In this document: positions 10,901 through 18,683 of the stretch, piece after piece
Position numbering within the stretch: position 1 is the first letter of the stretch
Layout: each line of letters opens with the position of its first letter
Assembly: GCF_014197035.1 (NCBI RefSeq)
Contig: NZ_JACIEU010000017.1
Location: 62,001-126,000, forward strand
Direction of reading: 5' to 3'
DNA length: 64,000 bases
Origin: Sphingobium scionense
GTDB lineage: Bacteria > Pseudomonadota > Alphaproteobacteria > Sphingomonadales > Sphingomonadaceae
Notes under the pieces: generated by a model
Databases searched by the model: none
What the model saw: only the letters and a program-made list of their open reading frames with translations
Told to the model about the DNA's origin: nothing
Translations under genes and position numbers: made by a program

Positions 10901-13900
10901 AGCGCACCAGTTTCGATGACGATGAACGCATCCGCAGCCTTGGCCGAGCCGGTGTCCTCCCAATCAAGGCCGCCACCGAGGGCGATCGTTCCCCCATCCG
11001 CAACAATGCCGTAACGGCGCCCCAGCCTGTCCACGGCGGTAGCAGAGCGGGCGGCGACATCGATCACAGCTTCGCTGCCGATACGAATCAGGCCCGGTTC
11101 GGGAGAACCGTAGCCATCAGAAACGGCTGTCGCCAGGCGAGGAACATCCAGCGTAACATTGCCTCCCCAAGCGTAAAGGCCGCCATCGACCGCAATATTT
11201 TTGCCTAGCAACGTGATGGATTGGCCAGGATCGACATTTATCGCAGCTTGGCGTCCAATGAGAATTCCGCCAATAGCCTCATCGCTTCCAGCCGGCGCTC
11301 CCAGCGTGGCGGAGATAGTCAGGCTTGCTCCCCCCCGCCGGGTCAAAACGCCATCTACCGGATTTTCCAAATAGGTGGGTGGCGTCCAAAGGTCGAGCGC
11401 TTCGGACAGCGGCGCGCCGGTAGCCGCATCCGGCGCGAATTCGCCAAAAAGCAACACCGGCATGACTACGGACAGATCCGTGCCATCGGCCACTGTCACG
11501 CTCTTGCGTCCGACTAACTCGTAACTAGCGAAACCGGTCTGAAAGATCGCAGTATCGACTTGTGTGCCGCCCTGTTCATCGGCCGCGCCAACAGTGAACG
11601 TCTTGCCGGTTTCGAGATGTAGCGTGCCGCCGCCCAGCACGCCGACGCCACGTATTTCCCCGTCGAGCAGGAGCGTGCCATCCGGCGCAACAATAGCATT
11701 ATAGCCATCCGCAACGAGCGAAACGTCACCGCCGGCTCCGCCCCTTGTATCATTCTGGGCGAGGATCGCTCCACCAGATGAAACATCTATCAGGCTGCCT
11801 TCCGCCAGAGCCAGATCATGGGTAGAGGCCAGGGTGACTTTGCCGCCATCGAGATAACCCAGCTTTCCAGTGTCGGAAGCATTGAGGGCGGTATTGACCC
11901 ACAGGCCGGTGAGATCGAGCGTTACGCCTTCACCGACCGCGATAAGCGAGCCCCCATTCCCATCCAGGAGAACCTGTGCGCTGCTTCCATAGTGATTGCT
12001 TGCCCGGTTGGTCGCATTGATCGAGCCACTATGGGCGGTGACGTCCGCATTGAAGTCAATCGTTGGCGCAACCAGCTTTAGCGCCCCGCCATCGGCCAGT
12101 GTCAGGGGATTGTCGATGGCGATCACGCCGGTTGTTTCGATGTTGAGACCGCCGAGACCAGCCTGATTGAGCAGGCCTGCGTCGAGCCAGGCGGTGCCGT
12201 TCCGCTCTTCAGGCAGTGCGTCCCCCGTCGCGAGATGCTTAGCGATGCTCGCAACATCCGCGATCTTCACCTCCACTGAATAGGGGTTGGTGTTACTCAC
12301 CAACAGGTCATAGCGCCCTAAAGCCAGCGACCCCGGCTGCGCGCGGGTATGCTGCGCCACATCATAGCCATCGGTGATGCCATCGGCGCGCGCATTGACC
12401 TGCCGCTCGCCCTCGATCACCTCGGCGATGATATCGCCTTCCATGATGGCGGTCGGCGTCGAGAGAATGAGCTGGCCCGCGTCGCGCCCGACCGTATAGC
12501 CATCACTCCAGCGCCGCACGCTGCGCGCGCCCGATATCGGGTGGGACCAGACCTGGGTGTATTGTTCGCCCCAGCGCGAATGCTCGCGCACGAAGGCATC
12601 GCCCCAGGCGACCATCTTCATGCCGGCCGGCGCATTGGCGAGATCATAGAGCTTGCCGTCTGCGCCCAGCACACGGGTCGAAAGCACCCAACCGGCCTGG
12701 TAGTCGAGGCTGCCGCCGGATATGTCGAAGGTCGCGCCGCGCTGCGCCACCACCTCATTGGCAGCGAGCGTGATCGTGCCGCCGATCGCCGCCCATTCAC
12801 CGATGCCATGGGCCATATTGTTCAGATGACCACCCACCTCGAGCAGGCCGCCCTTAGTGTACCAGCGATCGCCTTCATAGCCGCCGGTGCCGTCCGGAAG
12901 CAGAACCAGGTCGCGCACATCGATCCAGACGTCGGTGCTACGCAGATTGGCGTTCTCGCGGTTCTCCGGCGAATCCCGCAGCTCATTACCCTGAATGTTC
13001 ACAAGGATGGAGTTGGACTCCATGTCGAGGGCGATGCCCTGAACGCCCGAGACGTCGATCAGCGCCCCGTCCTCGGCGGTGATGCGTCCAGCCGCCTGCA
13101 CCGCGACCTGACCACCCTGGGCGCTGGTCTGCGATCGGCCTTCGAACACGACGTCACCGCCGGTGACAATTTCGATGCGCGACTGGTCCAGGCGATCGGC
13201 GAGCAGCGAGCGATCGTCAAACCCGCCATTGGTGGTTGTATAGCGATTGGTATTGGCGGTCTCGCTCTGTTCGATCAGCGAGTCCCGCTGGCCGTTGAGC
13301 GCGGTATCCTCACTATCCAGCTCCGGCAGGATGATCGTGAGACCTTCGCCGGACCCCACCACCTTGCCGTCGACATCGCTCAGTTCCCAGCCGCTGGCGA
13401 GCGTCACCGAGCCCTCGGCGTCGCTCACGCTGTTCAGCAGATGGATCGTGCCGCGCTGGTTGACGCCGGTGGTCGCAACGAGAACGCCTTCCTGCCGGAT
13501 CGTGCGGCCAGCCAGCGTGATGTCGCCCTGGGCAGCTTCGATCAGGCCGCGGTTGATGACTGTCCCGCTGGTGGACTCGGCATCGATCAGCCCGCGCACC
13601 TCATTGCCGCGTGTCGTCGAATATTGGTTCTCCTCGGTGCCGTAGCCCCGACGGATGATGAAATCATCGCCGGCCGACAGCAGGGTCTGGCCCTTTGCCG
13701 TGACGATGCTGCCTTCGTTGGTGACCTCGGTTCCCATGAGCATGACATAGCCGCCGCCCTGGGTGGCGCTGGCAGGCGCATGGGTGGTGATCTGCGCTCC
13801 GGCCTCGATCGTGATCGCGCCGCCCGCATCGCGGAAGGAGGGCAGATAGTTGGCGCCGGAGAGCTGCGAATAGATGCCGCGATTGGTGTCGAGGAAATCG

Positions 13901-14586
13901 CTGTCGAGAATATTGGCCGATGAGGCGATCAGATTGCGAACATTGACCACGGACGTGCCGCCGAACAGCACGCCGTTCTGGTTGAGGATCAGCACCGTGC
14001 CGGGCGCGGTGAGCGTGCCGTGGATCTGCGAGGGGCTGGCGTCGCGCACGCGGTTGAGCACGACGGCGTCGGCGCCATAGGCCTGGTTGAACACCAGATC
14101 GGTTTCACGGCCGATATTGAAGCTGTCCCAGGTGAGGATGGCGCGCTGCTGGTCCTGATCGACCGTGACCGTGGTGCGCCCGTCCTGGCCAGCGCTCTCA
14201 ACCGGATCATTGGCGCCTTGCCACAGATTGGGATCGATCTCGATGCCGGGCGCCTGCCGAAGCCCGCCCTGGCCGATGCCGTTGGGGATAGTGTTGATGG
14301 CGTTCTGCGCGGCGATACGTGCCTGCACCTGCGCGTCGTTCATCTGGGCGCGGGTCTGCGCCGCGCGGCGCATCGCCTCGACTGCCCGCTGGGTGGCGCT
14401 GTTGCGCTCGGTCACGCGCTGCGCTTCGGCCTGCGCGACGCGGGCGGCCGCTGCCGCCGGATTGCCGCCGCCACGGCCCTGGCCGATGCGGTTCGATTGC
14501 GCCTCGGCGGCGCCGGCGAGCAGAAGGGAGCCGATCGAAGCGCCGATGAGCAGACGCGTGCGAAGCGAGTGGTTGGTGTTCGTCAT
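1912..14586 (-). CDS. Giant filamentous haemagglutinin (TpsA exoprotein, 4224 aa)
   Basis: This is a secreted two-partner-secretion passenger. It has a signal peptide (cleavage near residue 29, after AAEA) and a Gln/Ala/Arg-rich linker (about 30-100). A TPS domain spans about 110-240, with ILTWDSFNIG, NRV and NQNGVLFGG motifs that would be recognised by the TpsB pore. Thousands of residues of Gly/Asp/Ala-rich beta-helix repeats follow. The C-terminal end (about 3650-4224) resembles the DUF3739 region of haemagglutinin-family proteins. There is no recognisable toxin module or immunity gene, so a contact-dependent toxin is unlikely. It is about 4.2 kb shorter than nothing in the locus: it is by far the largest gene here. 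Its ATG overlaps the stop of the 59-residue gene. A Trp/Cys triple repeat near residues 2990-3115 is unusual. Adhesion or biofilm function is inferred from the family. Confidence 0.93.
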   Translation of the reverse strand: MTNTNHSLRTRLLIGASIGSLLLAGAAEAQSNRIGQGRGGGNPAAAAARVAQAEAQRVTERNSATQRAVEAMRRAAQTRAQMNDAQVQARIAAQNAINTIPNGIGQGGLRQAPGIEIDPNLWQGANDPVESAGQDGRTTVTVDQDQQRAILTWDSFNIGRETDLVFNQAYGADAVVLNRVRDASPSQIHGTLTAPGTVLILNQNGVLFGGTSVVNVRNLIASSANILDSDFLDTNRGIYSQLSGANYLPSFRDAGGAITIEAGAQITTHAPASATQGGGYVMLMGTEVTNEGSIVTAKGQTLLSAGDDFIIRRGYGTEENQYSTTRGNEVRGLIDAESTSGTVINRGLIEAAQGDITLAGRTIRQEGVLVATTGVNQRGTIHLLNSVSDAEGSVTLASGWELSDVDGKVVGSGEGLTIILPELDSEDTALNGQRDSLIEQSETANTNRYTTTNGGFDDRSLLADRLDQSRIEIVTGGDVVFEGRSQTSAQGGQVAVQAAGRITAEDGALIDVSGVQGIALDMESNSILVNIQGNELRDSPENRENANLRSTDVWIDVRDLVLLPDGTGGYEGDRWYTKGGLLEVGGHLNNMAHGIGEWAAIGGTITLAANEVVAQRGATFDISGGSLDYQAGWVLSTRVLGADGKLYDLANAPAGMKMVAWGDAFVREHSRWGEQYTQVWSHPISGARSVRRWSDGYTVGRDAGQLILSTPTAIMEGDIIAEVIEGERQVNARADGITDGYDVAQHTRAQPGSLALGRYDLLVSNTNPYSVEVKIADVASIAKHLATGDALPEERNGTAWLDAGLLNQAGLGGLNIETTGVIAIDNPLTLADGGALKLVAPTIDFNADVTAHSGSINATNRASNHYGSSAQVLLDGNGGSLIAVGEGVTLDLTGLWVNTALNASDTGKLGYLDGGKVTLASTHDLALAEGSLIDVSSGGAILAQNDTRGGAGGDVSLVADGYNAIVAPDGTLLLDGEIRGVGVLGGGTLHLETGKTFTVGAADEQGGTQVDTAIFQTGFASYELVGRKSVTVADGTDLSVVMPVLLFGEFAPDAATGAPLSEALDLWTPPTYLENPVDGVLTRRGGASLTISATLGAPAGSDEAIGGILIGRQAAINVDPGQSITLLGKNIAVDGGLYAWGGNVTLDVPRLATAVSDGYGSPEPGLIRIGSEAVIDVAARSATAVDRLGRRYGIVADGGTIALGGGLDWEDTGSAKAADAFIVIETGALLDASGTQATLDLPSTMGMPSITTQVVSDGGTIVAKSNVGLYLDGTVKAEAGGKGAAGGTLGLALESAAYRVGEAYADLLRPREFILSQEQGESLLPEGFGVNGVHGDLVAGTGYFGADRIEAGGFDNVSLLVNGALSFDGSVTLSLGQSARFYAGTYALTVAAAEDSRVSIATPYLRLAGTTRIGPEHYEMPSLHWGDGISQAPTNALFSVVADLIDVRDRVGFGARTADQSTGEILDRRGFAQIDLTSRGDLRMLAGTPGRGLPTNATTELSSSGDITLTAAQIYPATGVGGRIMSGYQGEGEAFRAGSSLTILRYDDSIAEMPYSAFGMLALGAETINQGGVVRAPFGLITIGSTFNRQVTSLVNLLPGSETSISAAGLTMPYGGTVDGIEYDYNGSPVALTAISGTDWGHGLEVKSARLDVQSGALLDLSGGGDLAGAGFMSGRGGSVDILKTALINANPGYGASASGNAVYAIVPSSRSSYAPVAPDAGYGNPVVGQQITILESVPGLAAGTYTLMPSSYALLPGAFRVEIGAGMTSGYSGVNAIGNGSYLTQGTLGIANTAIRDTLPRRVTLTSADAVRAHSGYNEMGYNAFVAADAARLGMPRAMMTSDGGTLDLAFTRGTDSADGLALRVLGDVNLAAAKDSEGYAGAVQVRGIGEVVATGAQASAGLDSASVDAGALSALEAPRLILNATLSSLYGKSGRYVTVNGEGSLTIRSGAAISAADIIMAGSKSMGNDGGTLTIEEGATLSTIGMGESSYDSDDGYIFGGLGVLALSNGWFNLFLQEENPNSPDGLYVNVGACVTDACDRTTQLLSEGTIALATNRVLTIEKKVAYGTRRLVLGVSSVNLGESAALAAAEASGQLPDGLELNQTRLAEILAGNNATHAPAVEMLELNATRAVNVYGAVDLDASSLDQLVFGTPAIFGYGADSDVATIHAGEFIWTGTDGEAGAPVAGLLGKGMLDIRANSILFGHGANTQSSTGIDERLVLGFGQVNLTAAERIVSSGKSMLSVYETRGDYVTGKGWDYQGGNLVVTAPVLTGEAGSMLTVRAGGDVSVMAPEGVAGEVASDALGAQLAIYGRNLSIDSAVILPSGKLTLSASGDLVLGDLARIDLSGRAVEMVDVTQYSWGGDLLMESTGGNISASAGSIIDLSAVNNRAGTISVTALGTGAGHVDLASTILGSATGRADAGGSEIAYNGAELAVQAQSLADFGELNTQLNAGEVFGARRFRIRQGDLTVGDGVKAQDVQIVLDGGSLTIEGTIDASGQGVGAIRLAAIGDLVVNGALDAHGTGLRVDSYGQIIDSPNRAVVDLSSTAGTLVLGDSARIDLRAGTDVPGQNDGAARGSLDLNAQRTATDDVAIDVGGMVDIQGAKSIAVNAFRTYDDAPLADLPDVSGERPQLVTQAYLDRIDLDSTTFINLALGNAALSARLAGLGQYHLRPGVEIVSNAAVNPSGTLTVLGDLDMSGYRYGPEANRIDPALRGFGEPGVLVLRAAGDLNILGSITDGFAPPAATADDDGWVLTETKGPNGLVGGLTPFGGDIIIPIDGVVLDTGTTFPREATLNYDVPVGALTLPAGTVLPVDVALTGQLTLGAGSALSANIYNADGSVAYSAGMVLDNMVTLTPGMKLGAGTALSSSAAVDALIWPKGAPLPVEMVTNERITLPRGALIPSMTDVQLVDDLGINLRPSDQGFINRNWAVAPMLASGTSSWSFQLVAGADVASADRKALDPASVGTIRLADTHYSGTPTFSSTGSEILVWAEGNWLGYEPGTPVSEEEASWCEYDSTLCAMQEVGGEILVWADGNWLGYEPGTPVSEEEASWCEYDSTLCAVKQTGGDQIVWAPDNWLGMPAGEPVSEDEQAAWCAPFPDLCLVQEGGGPKVWTGYDYVAPGISVIRTGTGDLSLTAAGDIRMSSLYGIYTAGTATDPGDGYDLRRGTLPTGVVLGGDTDYSATLASYHAWYPDGGGNLAITAGGDLVGDILGFRMLENGQSYQSSAVAGNWLWRQGSGGAVTDEKIPTAWWINFGTYVSSANGSSIANPAITGFTGFGTLGGGNLTVRIGGDAGRTAKRGGENTSFNYGDSRSEGLVLAVGSTGRVAADGTLRLTGGGDMVIRIGGALNPYVEGDAANAKASLGGSIVNLRGSTSVDADSIGAVQAGYRSMSLPNPLDPRGTDPFETTKAEALSGVTLVPGDSVFTVRTLGDQVIAGAGDATRSIGLNTQPFTVNGVNYGGGGNSWFSLWTDHTAINLQSAGGDIAPGKHGIETSQTLIAAADIADTWPAILRVTAMGGDLYFGASAGMTNDLVTRDRLSPSPSGELSLLAAGSIYGGDLTRSSNLASRHVISVSFTDTLLPTPFNPAFVGREDGRYSERAMNLSLDGSAIDATNNGELKTWNDTYSLFAFGPNSAAVSSSNWADRLPVRIYAVGGDIVGLGSGEMLSFNSGSGRTLLDWYVGGGPLRMTAGRDIVASGTVGASNLIVHSNDTDVSVISAGRDIIYSNFDIAGPGTLEVTAGRNILQEDRGSFTSIGPIRADDTSDGASIALIAGMTGVNWDAVRDFYLDPSRLADPARPLGEQNGVTDEGIVESVGKLVKVYDAELAAWLFDRYGYVAEGSFAEFVSANGLVDANGVKLPAAQLGERLSALGFKDAATNQGNLSALLRSTDMFDYGYADGAASLNEAQSGLLTQVQERFDGLSPEQQRIFLRQVYFSELREGGREYNDADGPRLGSYLRGRLAVATLFPDKDADGNVIDRSGDIIMYRGSGVRTNFGGDIEMMAPGGQIVVGVQNVMTDEDQKTAGVMTQGSGDIRIFSEQSLLLGLSRIMTTYGGSILGWSEEGDINAGRGANTTVLYTPPLRTYDAYGNVRLAPQVPSSGAGIATLNPIPEVPAGDIDLIAPLGTIDAGEAGIRVSGNINLAALQVLNAANIKVQGEAAGIPVVAAVNTGALTSASSASSAVANQAAELAERARPQVRTEIPTILNVRFLGFGE
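5245..5613 (-). repeat. Three tandem 123-bp repeats coding Trp/Cys units in the haemagglutinin
   Basis: Three in-frame 41-residue units begin at 5613, 5490 and 5367. Units 1 and 2 are nearly identical in protein (VWA, NWLGYEPGTPVSEEEASWCE, then DSTLCA). Unit 3 is diverged but keeps the Trp, NWLG, PVSE, AAWC and LC positions. Each unit has two Cys seven or eight residues apart, in a protein otherwise almost free of Cys. Most base differences between units 1 and 2 are silent, which points to selection after duplication. Confidence 0.9.
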
Positions 14587-14762
14587 TGTTTTGGCTCCAG
14601 CATCGTTGCGGCAGGCGTGGCGGCCGCATGTTCTTGAATGTCGCGAGAGGTCGGGATGGCCGCGCCGGGCGGGCCGTCACCGAGCAGGAAGGCGGCGAGA
14701 AAGAAGGCCAGCACCCATGGGACGGTGCGGCCAAGCTCCTCAGCAAGAATTGCGCGGGTCAT
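14583..14762 (-). CDS. Small single-pass membrane protein (59 aa)
   Basis: Reading leftward from an ATG at 14762, the frame encodes MTRAILAEELGRTVPWVLAF, then further hydrophobic residues to about residue 28, and a polar tail ending in LEPKQ. Its ATG overlaps the stop of the upstream gene (TGATG) and its stop overlaps the haemagglutinin ATG (ATGA). This double coupling strongly supports a real gene despite its size. A single membrane segment is predicted by eye. It may help hand the adhesin to the secretion machinery, which is inference from position. Confidence 0.7.
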   Translation of the reverse strand: MTRAILAEELGRTVPWVLAFFLAAFLLGDGPPGAAIPTSRDIQEHAAATPAATMLEPKQ

Positions 14763-15346
14763 CAGCGCGGTCCCCGTGTCGTGGGCGGACGGCTGTTCGG
14801 CCGCTCCGGATGGACCGACCGGCCCAGCGCATCACCCATGCGCAGCCGGGTTGCGGCCTGATGGGCGACGCCGACCTGAACATCGGGCGAGCCGGCGCCC
14901 GGCGTCGGCGCTTCAAGCCCGGCGCGGCTTTCAGCCTGGGCGGCGCGCGCCGCCTCCTGAAGACGGCCCGTCGCGCAATCGAGATGCCCGGCGCGTGTGC
15001 CGGCGATATCGACGATCACACAGGGCTGCGGGCCGGAGCCGCTGATACGCTGCGGCGCGGGCGCGCGCACTTCGGCCGGATCGAGTTCGATCGCCAGCGG
15101 GGGCGCCTCGGCGCTCGTCTCGGCCGTCTGGGCAAGCGCGCTGCCGGCGAGAAACAGGGTGGCGAAAGACGCCAGCGCAAGCGAGGCTCGCCCGATGAAG
15201 AGCGTGTCGGGCGAGCCCGCCGTCACTGCGCGGCGCAGGAACTGGCGTGAACCAGTGCGCGGGTTCGGGAAAAGGGTGAGCGGGCGCTGACCGATGGCCA
15301 GCGCCGCTCCCGCCGCACGGGCCGGCCGTTGGCATAGCCGGTCCAT
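14762..15346 (-). CDS. Secreted or periplasmic protein of unknown function (194 aa)
   Basis: I place the start at the ATG at 15346 because AGGAGG lies five bases upstream; a longer in-frame reading to 15553 is possible but has no such site. A long basic N-terminal part precedes a hydrophobic segment (FIGRASLALASFATLFLAGS) ending in ALAQ, which looks like a signal peptide with an extended n-region or a signal anchor. The mature part is Pro/Ala-rich with two Cys (GPQPCVIVDI and HLDCATG) that could form a disulphide. I recognise no family. The gene ends in a TGATG overlap with the 59-residue gene and precedes the haemagglutinin, so a role in adhesin maturation is plausible. Confidence 0.65.
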   Translation of the reverse strand: MDRLCQRPARAAGAALAIGQRPLTLFPNPRTGSRQFLRRAVTAGSPDTLFIGRASLALASFATLFLAGSALAQTAETSAEAPPLAIELDPAEVRAPAPQRISGSGPQPCVIVDIAGTRAGHLDCATGRLQEAARAAQAESRAGLEAPTPGAGSPDVQVGVAHQAATRLRMGDALGRSVHPERPNSRPPTTRGPR

Positions 15347-15560
15347 GACGGCCTCCTGCACCGCAACCTGGTCCTGTCCGTCTTTGGGGGAACCGGACCG
15401 GATCAGGCGAGTAGCGGCGCCGGAGATCTGGAAAAGGTGCGTCAACGCCCGGTCCCGCCCGTTGAGGGGGCCGGACGGAACCGGACGATTGCGATGGCCG
15501 GCGCCGTGGGAGCGGAGCGCAGTCGAGACAATCAGGAGCGTTGACGTGGACATGTCGGCC

Positions 15561-17339
15561 TCAGAACCGCGTCATGAGGTCGATGAAGCCGCGATCGACG
15601 CTGAACGGCGCAGACGCGATTTCTTCAGCCGACAGCCAGCGGAAGCCGAGGATGGTGTTCCTGGCGATCGCGTAATTGCCGCCGATCTGCCAGCCGCGAT
15701 TGTTGGTGCCGCCGATGTGGAAGTCGCTGTCGGCAAACGCGTCGACCACCGCGTCGCTTTCGAGGCGGCGATAGGCGACCCAGGCGTTCCAGTCGCCGCG
15801 CTTCGCCTGCCAGTCGCCGGCGAGATTGAGGTTCATCACCGAACCCACGGTCAGGCGGGCCTGCCAGCCGGTATCGCCGCCGTCGTAGCCACCGTTATAG
15901 GTGTCACCATTGGGGCCGAGATTGTTCCAGGCGACGGCGGAGATCACATCACGGTCCCAGCCGAGATTCTTGACGAAATCGCCTTCGAGCCGGACGCCGA
16001 AGCGTTCATTGGCGCGGTATTCGGCCTGGGCGCGGATGTGGAGCAGCTCGAACTTGGACGCGAGCCCGAAATACTGATTATCCGGTTCCAGTTCGGGATT
16101 GGGCGAGCCGGTATAAAGCGGATCGCGCAGCGCCATCATCGTATTGCCATGCTGCTGGAAGGCCGGACGCAGGGCGTCGGTCGAACAGACCAGCTCGGTC
16201 CAGTAGCAGGGCTCGGACAGACGCCCGGCGATATTGTCGAAATGATAATAGCCGCCGGCGAGCTTCACATTGAGCTGTTCGGTCGGGTTGAACTCGACCC
16301 CGGCCTGCGCCGCGAACAGATAGCGATCCTCGCTCTTGAACGGCCGCCCGGTGCCGATCTCGCCGCCCGTTTCCGGATCGATGATCGTGGGCGCATTGCG
16401 GGTCCCGAAGTTAAGATCGGTGTTGAACACGGGGAAGGCGCCGAGCGTGCCGAACAGACGCACGCCATTCGCAACAGCGCCCTGGCCGGAGATCGCGACG
16501 CCGTCGAAGTTCATGTCGTTGTCGAAGACGAGATCCGACGTCCACAGCGGATTGGCGAAGCGGCCGAACTCGAGCGCGACATTCTCGGTCGGCGCGAGGC
16601 GGATCGAGGCACGGTCGAGCCAGAGATGATATTTGCCGCTGCCGTCGGCGCCCATCGTCTGGTTGGTCGAGACTGGCGAGCTGCTCGCACCCGTCGCGAG
16701 GCGGATATCGGCGGTGATCCAGTCGGTGATCTGGGCCTTGACGCCGAGACGCGCGCGCAGGCGGAAGCGCTGGCGATCCTCCAGCGTGTTCAGGAACGGC
16801 GCATCGATATAGCCGGTCGAGCTGGCGTTGACGTTCTGCGGCTGTCCGCCGTTGATCGCGCCATAGTCCCAGAAGATGTCGCCATTGGCGTCGTCATAGC
16901 GGCGCGCTTCGCCGCGCACCCGCACATCGCCATAAAGCTGGATGCGGCGCGTCCATTCCGGCGTCTCACCGGGACGTGCCCAGCCTTCGGCCTGCGCCTG
17001 GGTGCCAAGCTCGGCGCGGACATGCTGGGCGATCTGCTCGCGCACCACCGGCGAGACATAGGTCACGGTCTGGGTGCCGTCAGCGGCGACACCGGGCTGC
17101 GGGAGCGGCGCCGGCGCCTGGGCCCGCGCCTGGACGGTTGCGGCCCGAGCATTGCTGATCATCCGATCGGCCTGTTCGCGGGTGATGATATTCTCGGCCA
17201 CCATCTGCTCGATGAGCTGACGCGGATCGATGCCCGCATCGTCCTGCGCGAACGCCGGCGAGCCGAGAAGCGCAGCGCCAGCGGACGCCGCCAAAAGCAG
17301 AGATTTAAGGCGGCCTGTCTGGCCGGGAACCTTCGTCAT
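15561..17339 (-). CDS. Putative outer-membrane porin
   Basis: The start at 17339 is chosen because AAGGGGA lies upstream and a clean signal peptide follows (MTKVPGQTGRLKSLL to cleavage after PAFA), giving 592 residues. An N-terminal coiled, Gln/Ala-rich segment (about 30-110) may reach into the periplasm. The rest is a beta-strand pattern with alternating aromatic residues, ending in Phe (LMTRF), as expected for an outer-membrane barrel of the putative porin family. It includes a Cys pair in EPCYWTELVCS. It sits between the TonB-like and small secreted genes. It might be an outer-membrane partner of the TonB-ExbB-ExbD module, but that is inference. Confidence 0.82.
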   Translation of the reverse strand: MTKVPGQTGRLKSLLLAASAGAALLGSPAFAQDDAGIDPRQLIEQMVAENIITREQADRMISNARAATVQARAQAPAPLPQPGVAADGTQTVTYVSPVVREQIAQHVRAELGTQAQAEGWARPGETPEWTRRIQLYGDVRVRGEARRYDDANGDIFWDYGAINGGQPQNVNASSTGYIDAPFLNTLEDRQRFRLRARLGVKAQITDWITADIRLATGASSSPVSTNQTMGADGSGKYHLWLDRASIRLAPTENVALEFGRFANPLWTSDLVFDNDMNFDGVAISGQGAVANGVRLFGTLGAFPVFNTDLNFGTRNAPTIIDPETGGEIGTGRPFKSEDRYLFAAQAGVEFNPTEQLNVKLAGGYYHFDNIAGRLSEPCYWTELVCSTDALRPAFQQHGNTMMALRDPLYTGSPNPELEPDNQYFGLASKFELLHIRAQAEYRANERFGVRLEGDFVKNLGWDRDVISAVAWNNLGPNGDTYNGGYDGGDTGWQARLTVGSVMNLNLAGDWQAKRGDWNAWVAYRRLESDAVVDAFADSDFHIGGTNNRGWQIGGNYAIARNTILGFRWLSAEEIASAPFSVDRGFIDLMTRF

Positions 17340-17391
17340 TATGTCTATCCCCTTCGAGAGAGTGGTCACTGGGTGCTGCGCGGACATGCGA

Positions 17392-18093
17392 TCAGCCTCC
17401 CGAGCGGCTGTTGATTTCGAGGCGCATGACCGGGAGCCCTGCCGGCGGCGGCGGGCAGGTCGTTCCCGAAAGCACCTCACGGATGCGCGCGGCGCGGCGG
17501 TCATCAACCCCGCTGACGCGGGCGTCGGCGATCCGCCCATTGGCGGCCATGGTGACGGCAAGCTCGGCCCTATAGCGGCCGCGTGTCAGTTCACGGTCAG
17601 CCTGGGCGGCCCGCTGGATGCAGCTCTGCGCCTGCGCGGCATAGGCCCCGAACGGATTGCCGCCGCCGGGGCGGCCACCGATGCGGGTGCCTGATCCGTC
17701 TCCGCGCGCCAGCCCGTAATTGCTCGGGCCCGCGCCTTCGCGCGCCGTCAGCGCATTGTCGCCGGGCGCTGGATCATTGCTGGCGTCGGGCGGCGGCGGC
17801 GTATCGAGCGGCTGCTCGATCGGCGGCGCGATGGTCGGCTCCGGCGGCTGCTCGACCTGCTGCGGTTCGGGCGGCGGCGGAGGGGGCGGTGGCGGCGGCA
17901 GGATCACCTGCGTCGTCCGCATTTCATTGGGACGATCGGAGACGGTCTGCTTGCCCAGGAAATTATAGCCGATCACAAGCGCCAGACCGACGCCGACCAC
18001 CACCAGCACGCGTCCGAAGGTGATGGGCGATGTCTTGCGGCGGCCCCGGGGCCCATTGGGGCTTCCGGGGGCGATCAATGCGCCTGCGGCCAT
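17392..18093 (-). CDS. TonB-like energy-transducing protein
   Basis: This 233-residue protein has a basic cytoplasmic start (RGRRK) and one membrane helix (about residues 28-48, RVLVVVGVGLALVIGYNFL). A periplasmic Pro-rich stretch includes a run of ten Pro near residue 65, and a C-terminal TonB-like domain carries YRAELAVTMAANGRIADARV and two Cys. TonB proteins carry proton-motive-force energy from ExbB/ExbD to outer-membrane receptors. It follows ExbD in the operon, so the three form a private energy module beside the secretion pore. TonB_C spans about 150-233. The domain is diverged, so an alternative receptor may be used. Confidence 0.85.
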   Translation of the reverse strand: MAAGALIAPGSPNGPRGRRKTSPITFGRVLVVVGVGLALVIGYNFLGKQTVSDRPNEMRTTQVILPPPPPPPPPPEPQQVEQPPEPTIAPPIEQPLDTPPPPDASNDPAPGDNALTAREGAGPSNYGLARGDGSGTRIGGRPGGGNPFGAYAAQAQSCIQRAAQADRELTRGRYRAELAVTMAANGRIADARVSGVDDRRAARIREVLSGTTCPPPPAGLPVMRLEINSRSGG

Positions 18094-18103
18094 GATCGCC
18101 TCC

Positions 18104-18223
18104 CTAGGTCGTCAGCCGGACGATCGAGATCGCCGCAAGCGTCAAGAGGATCGCCAGCGCCAGCAGAAACCAGGGCCGCCGATTGCGACGACGAAAGTGG
18201 CTTCGGGAGCGTTTGACACGCAT
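18104..18223 (-). CDS. 39-residue single-pass membrane peptide
   Basis: From an ATG at 18223 the frame reads MRVKRSRSHFRRRNRRPWFL, then a hydrophobic helix (LLALAILLTLAAISIV) and a short tail to a TAG at 18104. A very basic N-terminus followed by one helix fits an inner-membrane peptide with its N-terminus in the cytoplasm. It fills exactly the gap between exbD and the TonB-like gene on the same strand. A weak purine-rich site precedes the ATG. A small accessory subunit of the ExbB-ExbD-TonB complex is possible. Small size makes the call tentative. Confidence 0.55.
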   Translation of the reverse strand: MRVKRSRSHFRRRNRRPWFLLALAILLTLAAISIVRLTT

Positions 18224-18243
18224 GGTCCATCATTCCCTCCGCC

Positions 18244-18660
<417 letters not shown>

Positions 18661-18683
18661 GGCCTGATCTCCTTAAGTTGGGG

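Noticed and set aside
12349..13923. 524-codon rightward open frame inside the haemagglutinin gene
   Set aside because: Antisense shadow; the leftward frame carries the TPS-family sequence across the same bases.
1912..14586. Contact-dependent inhibition (CDI) toxin reading of the giant gene
   Set aside because: The C-terminus looks like DUF3739 rather than a toxin, and no immunity gene follows; sapC does.
15294..17414. 706-codon rightward open frame opposite the porin
   Set aside because: The leftward frame has a signal peptide, ribosome site and barrel pattern; the rightward one has none.
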